A stretch of 64,000 nucleotides of DNA from Stomorhina lunata (GCA_933228675.1 OW121742.1:16322489-16386488), one strand, 5' to 3'; shown: positions 24,155 through 36,881, counted from the first letter of the stretch. The notes: generated by a model from the letters alone, not told the origin. Made by a program: numbers and translations.

Positions 24155-26915
24155 TCACCGTGAGACTGGCTCCAACATTTCGGCAAACAATTTCTTTAAG
24201 GTAACTAAACCTTTGGCCTTGACACTACGCCAAAATTGTCTTAGTATACTATCGGCTTGTCTTAGGGCAGGCAGTAGGAGCAGCAGTTGTTGTTGATGCG
24301 AAACAGCCGAACTGTGACGCAAAAAGTACACGACATCATTGAGAGAATTCAAAATGGTATCACGAAATGCCCTTAAAGAAGACTGATCATCCAAATTGAT
24401 ATCACAATTGGTAAGAATTAAAGCTTTTAGCAAATAATATTCTTCACGTCTAACCGAAATGCGTTCCAAACGTTGAGCCACCTGCAAACAATAGTAATAG
24501 AATTCTGTATAGCCACATTCTTTGGCCAACAACTCATCCATCCATAGATCCTGGGCAAAACACAATTTGCCATTAAAAGGCAATGAGCGAAAGATAAGCT
24601 GAAGTGTTAGGATTTCCGGCCAAGTGACCTGTAACAAATTCATTTGATCACTTAACTGCAGCTCCACAAAACCCGGTATACCCTTGGCCCAACCAATAAC
24701 ATTCACCAGTTCAGTATCGTACAGATTACTGAGAGTTACCAGTATATCATGAGCATCACTATTGTTGTTATTGTTGTTGTTTGGCGGTGAATTCAATTGA
24801 AAAATGCAAGGTGTATTATTGGTCGAGGGCGTAGACGTAACAGCCACTGTTGAAGAAGAGGTAGGTGTCGAGGGAGGTGATACTTCGCTATTGTCGTTTG
24901 TGGGTGATGAATCATTAGTGGCAATTTCATCTTCTAGCAGTGATGAGGAAGAGCTACCTCCAGTATGACTTTGGTGCACTGATTTTACAAATAGTAAATC
25001 CGGTTCATTGTTGCTAAGAGCATCGAGAATTTTAATATCACTTAGGGAGGTAATACTGGACTGATAGAGTAACTGCATGGTTTGATATGAATTGGAAACA
25101 GGATTGCGACGATACTTTTGGCGACCACCACGTACGCGATCTAAACGGACTCCTTCCTGAAAGGTGTTATAAAAAGAAAAGGATTAATAAATAAGGAAGT
25201 CTTATAGTCAGTCGAAAATTTGATACCAGAAAATTTGAAGTCAGAACTGGACAGATTTTAAAAAAATTTCTTAATAAGTTATTTTGTCATTTATAAAAGT
25301 TGTATGGTTATAAAACTTGAATTAAATTTGGAGACTTTTTTAAATCGTTTTCGAGAAGGCCCTTGTATGGGAGGTACCAGATTTAATGGGCAGATTATTT
25401 GTTATTAATTTAGGAGGTATGGTCAAATAAGGAGCTATTTCAAAATAATCGGAACAATCATTCTATAATTATAAGCGTTATTTGCTCCTAACTTCATTTA
25501 AAAACAATAACATTTTTGACTGACAATTGCAAGAATGTAATTTCGAGAAGGCGGTGTTTGAAATAATGGACCGATTTAGATCAATTTTTGTAATACATCC
25601 AAAACAAAAGAAATCTCTAAAATCTGATCAGATTATTAAGAAATTGCTTAATGAAATATTTTCTCATTTCCGAAAGTTATATGGTTATGAAATCTTGGGT
25701 CATATTTGGTCTTACAATCAATTTCGAGATGGATCTTCTATGGGTGGTAACTGATTTAATAAACCGATTATTTGTTATTTATTTGGGAGGCACGGTCAAA
25801 AAAGGACCTATTCCAAAACAATTGAAAAAGTTATTATAAAATTATTTTTTCCGAATTTTCTTTAAAAACTTTAAATTTGTAACTAATTTCGAGAAGGCTC
25901 TTCTATAGGTGGTACTCGAAATAATGGACCGATTTAGACCAATTTTGGTCATACAACCAAAACAAAAGAAATCTCTGAAATCTGATCAGATTATTAAAAA
26001 AATTGCTTAATGAAATATTTTCTAATTTCCGAAAGTTGAATGGTTATGAAAACATGGGTCATATTTGGATCATCTGTCTTACAATCGATTTCAAGAAGGC
26101 ACTTCTATGACTGTTAACTGATTTAATGGACTGATTATTTGCTATTTATTTAGGAGGTACGGTCAAAAAAGGACCTATTCCAAAAGAATCTTTTAAAAGT
26201 TTGTAGCTCAGATAGCGAAAGCGTAATTTCAAGAAGACTCTTCTATGGGTGATACCCGAAATAATGGACCGATTTAAACAAATTTTGGCAATAGAACCAA
26301 AACAAAAAAACTCTCCCAATTTATCTTTTTCAAACTTAAAATTCCACTTACCTTTAACATGCCCATTAGTAAGCACTTCTGAAAACGACAAGCCTGACAG
26401 GCCTTTCTCCTTCTCTTATTGATTTCACACTCATTGTTCGCCGGACAAGTGTACTCTATGTTACCCTGTATAGTTCTTTTAAAGAAAGCCTTACAGGCCT
26501 CACAGCTAGCCACTCCATAATGAAAACCTGAAGCAACATCTCCACAAACCAAACACAAACGTCTTAGCTCATCGCGTATTGAATTGCCAGAACTGGAACT
26601 TTGGCCAGGATTTGAACCTTGAATAGCAGCGGAGCCACTATTGCCTCCATCTTCCGCGGTATTGTAAGAACCATTACTGTTGAGACTTAAAGTGGTGGTA
26701 GAACTGCACATTTGGTGTTCGGGTGAAACAGAAGGTGAAGATTTCATACCATTAGCTGTGCTGCCAACACCACCTCCACCACTATTTGAATTGCTGTTAC
26801 GTCTGTTATTGCTGCCGCTGCTAGTTGTGGGTGTGGTAGTGGTCGGACTAAAACATGTTATATTATGATTCGAAGCTGAATCTTGAATTTCTTGCTTTAT
26901 ATTAAGGACACTCAT
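24155..26915 (-). CDS. ERR: Estrogen-related receptor (nuclear receptor, NR3B)
   Basis: Coding exons 26915-26352 and 25156-24155, joined in phase 0 over a 1195-bp intron, give 521 residues, similar to Drosophila ERR. The N-terminus is low complexity (Ser, Asn, Gly, Thr). The DNA-binding domain begins at Cys121 ([14 protein letters not shown]) with P-box CEACKAFF and second finger [21 protein letters not shown]; it crosses the intron as GMLK then [17 protein letters not shown], the ERR C-terminal extension. The ligand-binding domain covers roughly the last 240 residues and ends in [11 protein letters not shown], containing the AF-2 helix. An Asn-rich hinge lies between. ERR binds extended half-sites as a constitutive activator of glycolytic and mitochondrial genes; in flies it drives the larval switch to aerobic glycolysis. 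A likely 3' splice site at about 26967 puts 5' UTR exons further upstream. The N-terminal start is the first in-frame ATG. Confidence 0.97.
25330..26310. repeat. About 358-bp tandem repeat in the ERR intron
   Basis: Two nearly full copies and two partial ones share the blocks TTTCGAGAAGGC, CTTCTATGGGTGGTA, ATAATGGACCGATTT, AAATCTCTAAAATCTGATCA, GCTTAATGAAATATTTTCT and GTCAAAAAAGGACCTATTCC. The ATAATGGACCGATTT block also occurs in the Helentron-like element at 39462, hinting at a common transposon origin. The open frames at 25527-25754, 25651-25839 and 26146-26391 are by-products of this repeat. Confidence 0.8.
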
Positions 26916-27590
26916 ATTGAAGGTCTAATTCTAATGTTTTTGGCTCGAATGTCTGTTAAAATTTTACTGAAAAGATACAAAAAAAATAAAGAAAAGTTAC
27001 TAAATTTTTATACAAATACCCAATAAATGTTTAAAATGCAAGAAATTTGTTAAATGTCAAATAGTACACTATCACATACCTACAATTTTGATATGATAGA
27101 ATATAAATTTATATTGCACACTTTTTACCCAACCCTTTACACGCCATCCATACCTCTTCGCCCCTATCATTTTATACACAACTACTGCCGCTATTTCTGG
27201 CCCCTGTTAGTCCGTTTGATTATAATCATTCTATACACATTTGTAAGCTTTACATATGGTTTTATGGATTTTAATTCAGAGTTACCCTAACAGTTTTTAT
27301 TTGAATGCATTTTAGGAAATTATATCAGATTTAAAGTGGTTAATTAAAAAGTTTCAAATATTTGTCTTTTTTGAGCTTATGGGAATGGTCTAATTTATGG
27401 ATATTAATGTAGAGTTGTATTGAGTTAAGGGTGTGCATTTAGTATCTTCGGCAAAACTTGTTTATTATAGATACTTATGTACGATAATATTGTTTTAAAA
27501 TCAATAATTTTCAATTTTTATTTCGTCCAAAATGGACTGCGAAGATAAATAAGTGAAGGTATTAAAAAATAAGTAAAAAATATAAAAAAA
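26916..27590. other. ERR 5' flank
   Basis: The minus-strand ERR leader extends from 26916 to a likely 3' splice site at about 26967. Beyond that the DNA is AT-rich with a C-rich patch at 27110-27220. I cannot place the ERR promoter or first exon. Confidence 0.4.
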
Positions 27591-27599
27591 AAAAAAACT

Positions 27600-28260
27600 G
27601 AAAGTTGAATCCAACACGGTTTCAAATTCGGATCGATTGCCAGCAGAGCTTTTTAAGCCGGGTGCATGAGTTAATTGCTTGATATGCTTTCGATGATATT
27701 GATATCCTGTGACGCATATTGCCTGTGGTGACTGCAGCCTTTTCAATATCGAGAAAGAATCAATACAAATAAATCAATCTGTCAATGAATCAAAAACAAA
27801 ACTGATAGTTTTTACAAGCAGACAGTCCACAAGAATCGGATCGGATGAAGTTGTAAAAGAACTTGTTTATTAGAAATAAAGCCCTCTCTGTGCTAAACTC
27901 TTATATAAAGCTCTTTAAAATGCTTATACTGCACATGTATTAATGAATATCGACATCGAGCTATGAATATCGATCTAACTGTAGGAGCTATAAACTGACA
28001 TTGGCAGAGTTAAATACATTAAACAGCTGCGGTTGCCTTGGCTACGACATTTCGAATGAAAAAAATGCTCCAGAAAGAAAATTGTTCGAAAATGATACCG
28101 AGGGAATTCGTAGAAGAGGACTTCTGAGACTTCGATGTAAAGACCAAGTTGAAGAAAATCTTTGGACTACCAAAGTGTAGAAAATGCACACAAGATGGGA
28201 GCGCAGGATATTCTAAAATATGATCGCCCTTTGATTGACGAACTGACAGATTGTTAATAT
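27600..28260 (+). pseudogene. Decayed non-LTR retrotransposon (LINE) reverse transcriptase
   Basis: Near 27630 one frame reads SDRLPAELFKPG, resembling the LPAELFK box at the front of LINE reverse transcriptases. At 28025-28190 pieces in different frames read LRLPWLRHF, FENDTEGIRRRGLLRLR and CKDQVEENLW, the typical C-terminal tail (usually LRWLGHV.RM ... RGRPRLRW.D.V). Most of the catalytic domain between them is missing and frames are broken, so this is an old internally deleted copy. Confidence 0.6.
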
Positions 28261-28302
28261 AGGGCATTTAAGTATGTAAAAAAAGTCGTGGTACTCTTTC
28301 AG

Positions 28303-28417
28303 TGAACCGCCGTGGTATAGCAGGTTAGTCATCCGCCTAGCATACCAGAGGTCCCAAGTTCAACCCCCGGCCAGATCCACTTGAAAAAAAATGAATTTTT
28401 AAGAAAGCGGCGGTTCA
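28303..28417 (+). mobile_element. tRNA-derived SINE-like element with terminal hairpin
   Basis: An A box (TGGTATAGCAGG, 28313-28324) and a B box (GTTCAACCC, 28358-28366) match the Pol III internal promoter consensus and are spaced as in a tRNA; the middle (CCGCCTAGCATACCAG) resembles a degenerate tRNA-Ala anticodon arm. The tRNA-like head is framed by a perfect 10-bp inverted repeat, TGAACCGCCG at 28303-28312 and CGGCGGTTCA at 28408-28417. The body probably extends to about 28480. Confidence 0.5.
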
Positions 28418-28602
28418 TCTCATAACTCAGCTAGGCACTGGTTATTGAGTATTAGGCTAAGTAAAACTTCTGTAACTAATGCATTTGCCTTTCGGAGCCG
28501 GAGTTAAAACGTAGGTCCCTTTCAATGAGTCTAAAAATAAAATCGGATGCAGCTCATTGTCTGAGAGAAGTACCCCTTGTTCCAATTGGAATGTTGTAGG
28601 GG

Positions 28603-28605
<3 letters not shown>

Positions 28606-28641
<36 letters not shown>
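28606..28641. repeat. (AT)n microsatellite
   Basis: About 18 uninterrupted AT dinucleotides, followed by shorter TA-rich blocks to about 28675. Confidence 0.95.
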
Positions 28642-28645
<4 letters not shown>

Positions 28646-28679
28646 AATAGGTATATATATATGTATACATAATATAATT

Positions 28680-31600
28680 CCTATTAACACTCCTTTTACA
28701 AAATTTTCTATTCCAACATTTTTCATATATTTCTACTTCTGGCCAATTAAATATCACGCATAATCAACGTGAAGAATGACGGTATTTCCCGATTAAAATC
28801 GTTTACTTTACCCTACATTTTCTCTGAATATAAGATACTCGAAAAACCACTTACGATTATAGGCGAAACTTCCCAAGATAGTATAAACTGGTTAACGGCA
28901 CTTAGATGTGTTTTTTTGTAATATACAATAACTAGGAAATAACAAAAACAAATACAAACAAAACAACAATAACAAAAAGAAAAAAAGGGAGAAGAGATAA
29001 CAAATCAAAACAAATGATAACAAATTCACATTTTGTTTTTTGCAAGTTACATGAAAAAGAGAAATCTATTATTTATTTAATAAAAAAAATATCATAATAA
29101 TTATAGTACTTACTTATTTATTTATGGATTTGCAATAAAATATATATAATTTACTTATTGCGTTTTTCAATTATTTTTTTTTCACCACACTACATTATTT
29201 TTGCTTTAATTGTCGCACAATTAATGGAATTTTGTAAATTTAAGTGAAATTGCTTTGTTGTATTTCTTCAAACAACTGCAGACGAAAGAAATTTATATGC
29301 AAATTAATGGCAACAAGCGCAAAGTGCTAAACTGCAGCAGATGGGGGTGCTCCACAAGAATTTTTAAAAAATCACTTAAGAAAAATTTACATTTTCATGG
29401 CAAACAAGAAGAAAAATTGTCTAGTTTTCAGCTTATTTAAGGCTTAATTGTCTAAATGTTGCTCCACTTTAATTTACTTTTTTTTACAATAATCGATTTT
29501 TGTTTTAATGACCACCATAAAAAATCATTATGGAATCATTTGTGTTTTTCTTCTCCCTTTGCATTTATTTCTAAGTCACTTTCTTATAAATTAGTTTTTG
29601 TATTTTGGCCACTTTTATTATAATTTTTTTATACTTTTATGGTTTATTAGACTTTAATGTTTAATTAATAGAAAATTTATGAAATATTTTGTTAAAATTG
29701 GAAATTTATTTTTTTCTCAACAGCAAATGTGAAATGTCAAATTTATGTGTCTAGACAACAGTGTTGTATTTTTTGGTGCTTTTTTTAGTACTAATAAAAA
29801 CGGGATTTATTCGAAAGGGTTAATTACACTGGCAATAAAAGTGTATGCACACTGTTTTCTTATTGGAAAACAATTATTAAAATCAACTTTCAATATTGTT
29901 TTTTCATGATTTTGAATCTTTGAATATTTTGATAAACCTTTTTTTTTCTTTGAATAAAAAAGCTTTTATATTTTGAATAAAACTATCAAAATATCAGTAT
30001 TATTATTTTTTTTTTTTTTGTAAAAGGCTTAGCTTTTGAGAAGTTTAAAAGCTTAGCTTTTGAAAAGTTTAAATAAAAGGGTATACAATTTTTGTTCAAA
30101 AATAAAATTTTAATAAAAATGATTTTTTACAATTTTAAAAATTCAAATTTTTATTTGAAAGTAAGAAGAAAATTGAGGCCCTATGTTCCACTAGGAGTCA
30201 AGAATAGCAAAGGAAGAGGAAAATTATTTTATTATCTTTAATTTTTGAAATGATTTAAAATAATAATTTTTGAGTTTAAATGCAAACGTGCAAAAGCCAA
30301 GAAAAAATTATATTTTCTATTTTCATGATTTTTTTTGACGTTACTTTTAAATGTATTCCGTATGTATGATTATTATATGTAAAATCATTAAAAAGCACAA
30401 TTTTTACAAGTTTTTGGAAAAAATCAAATTAAATGAAAAATAAGTCATTATACAAAAATCATATTAATCATATTACATATTATTTTTAAATCTAAAGAAT
30501 GATGTTTAGACTGGAGTAGTTCTTAAAATATTCCAGACTAATATTTTATAAAATTTATCTGAATACTCTTTTATATCGAAACAATTTATTTAAAAAAAAC
30601 CTGTTTGTATTAAATTTTCTAGAAATTCTTTTCTTTAATTCTACTTGTATGAAATTTTTCAAAATTTAAAAAAAAAAATATTTTTATAAAATTAATATTA
30701 AAGAAACTTATTCGTAGAGCATTTAAAAAAATTATGACTTATAAGAAAATTCTTAAAATTATTATTCGTTTTAGACGTTTTTTTTTATTTCATATATGTG
30801 ACCCTCTTTGAGAAAGTGTGTGAAAATTAAGTTTCGAGTAAAATTAAAAACAAAAAAGTTAAATTTTAATATTTTTCTTACTTTTATCGATTTTCCCAAG
30901 TTCTTTTTGTATGTTTTATGGGGTAAATAAGTTTTTATAAGAAATTTCATCTAATTCTACACCTTTTTAGGTACCATTATCCACTCTTAAGTCCAAACCC
31001 GTTTTTTGATGCACCAGGTCCCTTTTCTCGAAGAAGGTCACATATAAGAAATTTTTCAACAATTTTAAATTTGTTGGATATTTTTCAATTTCTTTGAAAA
31101 TTTATAAAAAAAATTTTAATTTTTTTACACTTTTTGATTAAAAAAAAAAAAAATCATATACACCAACATCTCGCTTTAAGTCGTTTCGTTTTTAATTTTT
31201 TTAAGTTGCGGCGCTGCTTTATTTTAATTTTTTTAACGTTAAAAAGAATGTCGACTTACGACAATATCAGACAGTGTTTAAATTTTATTTTGTTTTTCAT
31301 AAATTAATTGAATAGTTTATTATTATTTATTTAACTCTAAGGGACTAACGTTCTTGGTTCTTCCGATTCTAATTACGTAGTAGACTACCAAAGACCATTT
31401 TCATAGCTTATATTTTTCAAGATCCGTTTTGAAAAACTCAGAACACCATTTTTGTTTATGAGTGTAAGTCATTCGTGCTTTGTGTTATTTGTAGCTTTGA
31501 CTTTGTTAGTGACTGCTGGACTACACGTCAGTCGGAAAGGGTTTATTGAATACGTTTTTATTTTGTTTTTGTTAGTATGTAACAAAATTTATTATTCAGG

Positions 31601-33690
31601 CATGTCACAAATTCCTTTCGGAATTGAAACCATTCCATAGTTAATTTTCTATCGAAATAGTTTTAGGTTCTATAGATTCCAAAAATTTTTAAATGCATTA
31701 CGAAACGCAATTTTTTAATTGAAATCAGTAACTCTATCTTTGTTTAAACAAATAATAATAATTGAGATTAATTGAAATTTTTCACACTGAATGAAAAATG
31801 TTCTCAATACATTTTTCATATATTATACAATATATAATATTACACAATATAACAATAAAAACATACGAATTCAATTCCACCTTAAAAATAAAAAGTAGTT
31901 TTATTTCGAATTTTTTGTTTTTCGTTTTACTTTTTCTAAAGAAGCAAAATGCGGAATTCATTCTACTTCCGATCGGAATTGAGTTCTGTTTTAAAATGTA
32001 AATTTTGTTCAATTTTCCTTATAAAAAGTAGTAATTTCGTAAAATAGTGTTTTCTTTTTGGTTTTAAAAAATTTGATATTGTTAAAAAAACAACATTTTT
32101 TTTAAACTATTTATAGAAAATTTTTAAAATTTTATTTATTTCTGTTTTAAAATGTTAATTTTGTTCAAAAAAATTTTATGTTAAAAAAAAAAATAAAAAA
32201 AAATGTTTTTAATTATTTATTGAAGATTTTTAAAATTTATTTTTTTTTATGAAATTTTGAAAAAAATTAAAACAATTAAATTTGAGCAAATTAAAAAAAA
32301 ATTAAAAAAAAAATTAATTTTAGAAAATTTTGGTTTATAAAAAATTAAAAAAAAAAATAAATTATTTTTTTTATTAGAAATAGTAATTTTTAGATAATTT
32401 AAATAGAAAATAATTTTATGATAACTATTAATTTTTTTTTTTAATTTTAGAAGCTATATTTTTTAAATCCATTATATTTGAAATTTAAATATACCTCATG
32501 ATAAAAATGTTAAATATCTATAACGATAAATATCCAAACAGGAATATATTTTTATTGATTATTTTAATCTCGTTTCACACGAATCAGGTTTACTTGATCA
32601 GTTTTTCTTAAAATTTCCTTTTCGGGATATTTCTAAACAAAAAAACTTTTAAACGTTTCAAACACCTCTAGACAACGACCATTTGTTGCCCAAAGCCATT
32701 TCAATATAAAATTTGTAACAATAATTTAATTTATTGATTTTAAACGCGTCTTTAGGACGCTTTATATTCTGGCAAACATTTTTTTATCGGATGAAAAAGT
32801 TATTTTAAACTGTACTGATAAATATCCCAAACGATTTTTTAAATTCAATTTTCATCGGATTGAAAAACGAAACAAAATTTTTAGAATGATGAGGGATTCC
32901 TATTATTTTTTGAACTTCACTAGTTGTTTTTTAATGGATTATAATATGAAAATATTGCTTAAAAAGTATTATCATTCGTTTTCTGATTTTTAGACAATCT
33001 CACGAAATCCTTATCTAGTAACTTTTACATCCCTGCTTTATTCCACAATTTTCAATAGAAAATTCCAATTAGATTATTGGTGGGGAAATAATTCTACTAC
33101 CTTTAACATACAACTCAGCACTTTTACGAATTACAACAAAAGAAAAAACCTGCTAAAAACGGCTGACAAAAAGAATATACAAAAACGAATGACAAAGTAA
33201 AAGGCAAATGAAAACAATGAAAAAATTACTACGAAATTGTACAACTGCGTCAGAGAAGTACAAGAAAAATTGGAAAAACGAACAAATGCAGTCGGAATGT
33301 CTATAAAGGCGCACGACGTGTAATTATTAACTTTTTGTGGCCGAGAGCGCATAAAATTTAATGTAGAATATTAAAAAAAAAATATTAATTTTAAAATAAA
33401 AATAAAATAATATTTAATAAAACAGAGTTTGGAAATAAAATAAATCAAAAATTGGTAAAAAAGTATAACAAGAAAAATGTAAAAATAAGAAGTGAAGTTT
33501 TGGTGAAGTGGAAAAAATTGTCGCCAGACAATTGTAAAAAAAAAATTAAGAAAATTTCTTTAAAACAAGGAAAAGTTGATGAAGTTAAAAAATAGATACC
33601 AAAAAATAAATAATTTTAAGAAAAATGGCAAATTGTTTAAGATTTAAACAAAACAAATACCTAAAATCTGTAAAATAAGTAAATTAAAGA
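28680..33690. other. ERR-Abl intergenic region, AT-rich
   Basis: Mostly simple A/T-rich sequence with long homopolymers. It includes one piggyBac-like MITE (31335-31541). Small open frames here (for example 29255-29440, 31782-32012 and 33131-33352) have AT-driven composition and no recognisable motif. ERR 5' exons could hide around 29100-29260 on the minus strand but I cannot define them. Confidence 0.5.
31335..31541. mobile_element. piggyBac-like MITE, decayed copy
   Basis: Follows TTAA at 31331-31334 and ends before TTTA (a mutated TTAA) at 31542. It shares GTAGACTACCA, CAAGATCCGTTTTG and GACTTTGTTAGTG-like blocks with the copy at 52759-52951 (opposite orientation), and its right end reads ACACGTCAGTCGGAAAGGG. 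Confidence 0.65.
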
Positions 33691-33699
33691 AATTAAGAA

Positions 33700-34763
33700 A
33701 AAAGTGCAGACAGACTTTGAAGTGCAAGTGCTCCTCCATATGAAAGAGCCAGAAACCAGCCAAACAGTCAGTCGTCGGCCACAATCACTGACAAGCGACT
33801 CTAGTGTTTAGGGCGTGTTTGAAGTTTAAAGAAAAATAAATATAAAATCATTTCAAATAAATTTGTTTCAAAATGATTTTCTTAACATTGATTTATAAAA
33901 TTCTAAAAAATTAAAAAATTTCATTAACAAATAAAGTCATAACTTATTTACAAAACTTTAACAGAAAAGTGAAAAAGTTTGTATCTCAGCAAAAAAAAAA
34001 AATCAATTTGTTGGGTTTTTTTTTGTTTAATGATTGCAAATTCCTTTTTGTAGTGATATTCTTTGGATACGGTGTCTACTACAAGTGCGAATTAAAACAA
34101 CAAAAGCAAATACATAAAAATTTAAAAACGAAGTCTTTTCTTGAAAAGATAAATTCATAAAAAAAACCATAAATTCATTAAGAAAAAGCAAAAACAGCAC
34201 AAAAATTTGCACATTAAAAAGAAAGCAAGAAAAATTTAAACAAACCTTTCAAAAAATAAAAGTAAAATTTGGTTCATTAAAAAAAAAACAAGCAGCTTTT
34301 TCAACAAACACCCACCCACCACCACCACCCCAACAGTTTTTATTATAATTTTCCTTGTTTTTTCTGCTCTCTCTTTGTGTCTCTTTTACTCCCAGCTGTC
34401 TCTTATCTCAGTATTACCGTTATTTCACAACAATACTTTGATTAATATTTTTGTTGTAAATGTTTGTCTTCATGTTTGAATGCGTGTAACTCGGTATCTG
34501 TGTGTAATCCTTACAACAACAACAACAATAAAAAACATTACAAAATTCTCTTTTCCTATTGTTGCTGTCCACAACTCGTATTATTTTGCTCTCCTTTCAA
34601 AAACATTTCGTATGTATTTATTAAAGTGAAACCAAAAACTAAAGTATACAACTTAAAAGAACAAAAAAAAAAACCTAAAAATAAGGAAAAATTTTCCTTT
34701 TTATTTTACCCAAAAATTGTTTTGCCTTTTGACCCCTGTCTGCCCGTGTAATATCGTAGAAAA
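33700..34763 (+). promoter_or_regulatory. Probable Abl leader and promoter region
   Basis: This stretch is less AT-rich than its flank. It contains ACAGTCAGTCGTCGG at about 33762, whose TCAGTC matches the fly initiator, and an A-rich leader up to the Abl start codon. CA-rich and CCACC-rich patches near 34310-34330 are typical of fly 5' UTRs. The exact start site and any 5' UTR intron cannot be fixed from sequence alone. Confidence 0.35.
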
Positions 34764-35055
34764 ATGGGTGCTCAACAAGGCAAAGAACGTGGCTCACATT
34801 CCAGCGGCAGTCATGGTGGCACTGCCAGCTGTATTGGCGTCTCCAGCAGTAGTCCTGTTGGCTCACACGGTATTCCCGTAAATGCTTTGGGTGCTGGTTC
34901 TACACTACGTGGTTCCCGCATTAAGTCCTCGGTACCGCCAGCTGCCGTCAGCGGTGGGTTACATCGTTCGGCTGGTGTTTCGTCTGCCTCGTGTCATAAT
35001 CCCAAGGATAATCGCTGCAATCCAATTGGACTGAATATTTTTACAGAACATAATG
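34764..35055 (+). CDS. Abl: Abl tyrosine kinase, first coding exon
   Basis: The exon encodes 97 residues plus one base of the next codon (donor GGTAAG at 35055/35056, phase 1). It starts MGAQQGKERG, as in Drosophila Abl, so Gly2 is a likely N-myristoylation site (M-G-x-x-x-G). A Ser/Gly-rich low-complexity stretch follows, with the conserved STLRGSRIKSS, and the exon ends NPIGLNIFTEHN, the point where fly Abl continues with the segment before SH3. SH3, SH2, kinase and actin-binding parts must lie in exons beyond 64000, since I find none of them here. Abl is a cytoplasmic non-receptor tyrosine kinase that regulates actin in axon guidance and epithelial shape change. The start ATG has an A-rich fly context (GAAAAATGG). 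The internal Ser/Gly run differs from Drosophila, as expected for a fast-evolving linker. Confidence 0.93.
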
Positions 35056-35200
35056 GTAAGTTTAAAATTATTTGGGGGATTTTTGTTTTTGATAATAACA
35101 ACAATTTTTAATTTTGCTAAACTTTGTAGTTGTAGGTGCTAAGGTAAAAACTTTATAGAATGAAGGATCTTAGATATCTCAGAATCAAATCGATAATTTT

Positions 35201-35950
35201 TATACCCTTCACCACCATTTGGAAAGGGTGTATTAGGTTTGTGCTGATGATTGTAACGCATATAAATATTGATCTAGGACCCACCTTTAAGTATACCGAT
35301 CGACTCAGAATCACAGAGTTGATTTAACGATGTCCGTCCGGATGGCTGGCTGACAGGCTGAATATCCATGTAAGCTTGTTATCAAAGTACAGGTCGTACC
35401 TTCAATGATAACACTGGTCAACATTGATTTCATCATATCTTGGAGTTTTTTACATAAACATGTAAAATTTTTTATACCCTTCACCACCATAGTTGGAAAG
35501 GGTATTATCAGTTTGTGCTGATGTATGTAACGCATATAAATATTTATCTTAGACCAACCTTTTGGTATACCAATAGGCTTAGAATCACTTTCTGAGTCGA
35601 ATATCCATTTAAGCTTGTTATCAAAGTACAGGTCGTACTTTCAAAAATAACACTGGTCAACATTGATTTCATCATATCTTGAAGTTTTTTACATAAACAT
35701 ATAAAATTTTGTATACCCTTCACCACCATAGTTGGAAAGGGTATTATAAGTTTGTGCTGATGTATGTAACGCATATAAATATTTGTCTTAGACCAAACTT
35801 TTGGTATACCAATAGGCTTAGAATCACTTTCTGAGTCGAATATCCATTTAAGCTTGTTATCAAAGTACAGGTCGTACTTTCAAAAATAACACTGGTCAAC
35901 ATTGATTTCATCATATCTTGAAGTTTTTTACATAAACATATAAAATTTTG
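35201..35950 (+). repeat. Tandem copies of a Helentron/DINE-like 5' end
   Basis: The block starting TATACCCTTCACCACCA occurs at 35201, 35473, 35712 and 35951, giving spacings of 272, 239 and 239 bp. The first three units stop after a segment ending TTTTTTACATAAACATATAA and restart; only the fourth continues into a full element. The 35473 and 35712 units are almost identical, so the amplification is recent. The repeated open frames on the minus strand at 35311-36010 come from this block. Confidence 0.85.
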
Positions 35951-36694
35951 TATACCCTTCACCACCATAGGTGGAAAGGATATAAGTTTGTGCTGATGTA
36001 TGTAACGCATAGAAATAATTGTCTTAGACCCACATTTAGAATCACTTTCTGTGTCGATTTAGCGATGTCAGTCCGTCCGTCTGGACCCCGATGAAAACCT
36101 TGTAATCAAACTACAGGTAGCAATTCTAAAGATAATTTGATGAAATTTGGCACAGATAATTGTTTTGATAATGGGACCATGGCTATTGAAAGTCGTTAAA
36201 TTGGTCTATCGTTTATGGTACTTCTCATAGGTCCACCTTCCCATAATTGATATATTAGCCACAAATATTAATATTTTTTCATGAAATTTCAAACAAATAC
36301 TGTTTATGTAAACATTAATCACTGTACGAAATTTCGTTGAAATCGGTCCATTTGCTCCCATAGCTCCCATACAAACTCTTCTGTCAAAACGCACTAAATG
36401 AAACAAAAATCACTAAAACGCTCGTAAATCTGAAGATAATGTGAATTTTATGTTTATTTTTTGCATACATAATTTTTGTAACAAATGTAATCAACTTGTC
36501 AAATTTCGAGATAATCAGTCAACATTTGACCCTTGCTCTCATATAAGTCCAAATGTAAGTTTTGAGAAAATGTTTTTTTGATGGCAAAATTTAACAAAAA
36601 TTTGTCTTTATACAGGAAAAAGAACTCCTTTGACCTTAGTTGTGAAGGGTATCGTATGGTCGGGCTTGACCGACTATAGCACTTTCTTACTTGT
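35951..36694 (+). mobile_element. Helentron/DINE-1-like non-autonomous element
   Basis: About 744 bp. The 5' end TATACCCTTCACCACCATAG forms a hairpin with the following GGTGGAAAGG. Near the 3' end TTGTGAAGGGTAT is the inverted match to the 5' end, followed by a short stem-loop (GTCGGGCTTGACCGAC) and the terminus CTATAGCACTTTCTTACTTGT. A microsatellite-like GTCCGTCCGTCTGG lies inside. Subterminal inverted repeats, a 3' stem-loop, an internal CCGT-type microsatellite and no coding capacity fit the Helentron-associated DINE-1 type common in flies. The family name is an inference. Other copies are at 38975-39731 and 51980-52708. Confidence 0.6.
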
Positions 36695-36881
36695 TATTTT
36701 TGAAAAACGAAAAACTTTTATTTTTCATCAATTTATAAAAATTCGAAGATTTCAAAAATTTACATTCTTATTTCACGGTTTTAAAACTATAAATATCGGG
36801 TTATCCATTTTGCGGTTTCAAAAGTGACGTATATAAAACACAAAAAATATTTTATTTTATTAAAAAGTTTGAACGTTGATT

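Noticed and set aside
35311..36010. Three nearly identical 74-88 residue minus-strand frames
   Set aside because: They repeat because the Helentron-like 5' block is tandemly copied; the frames have no recognisable motif and end at block junctions.
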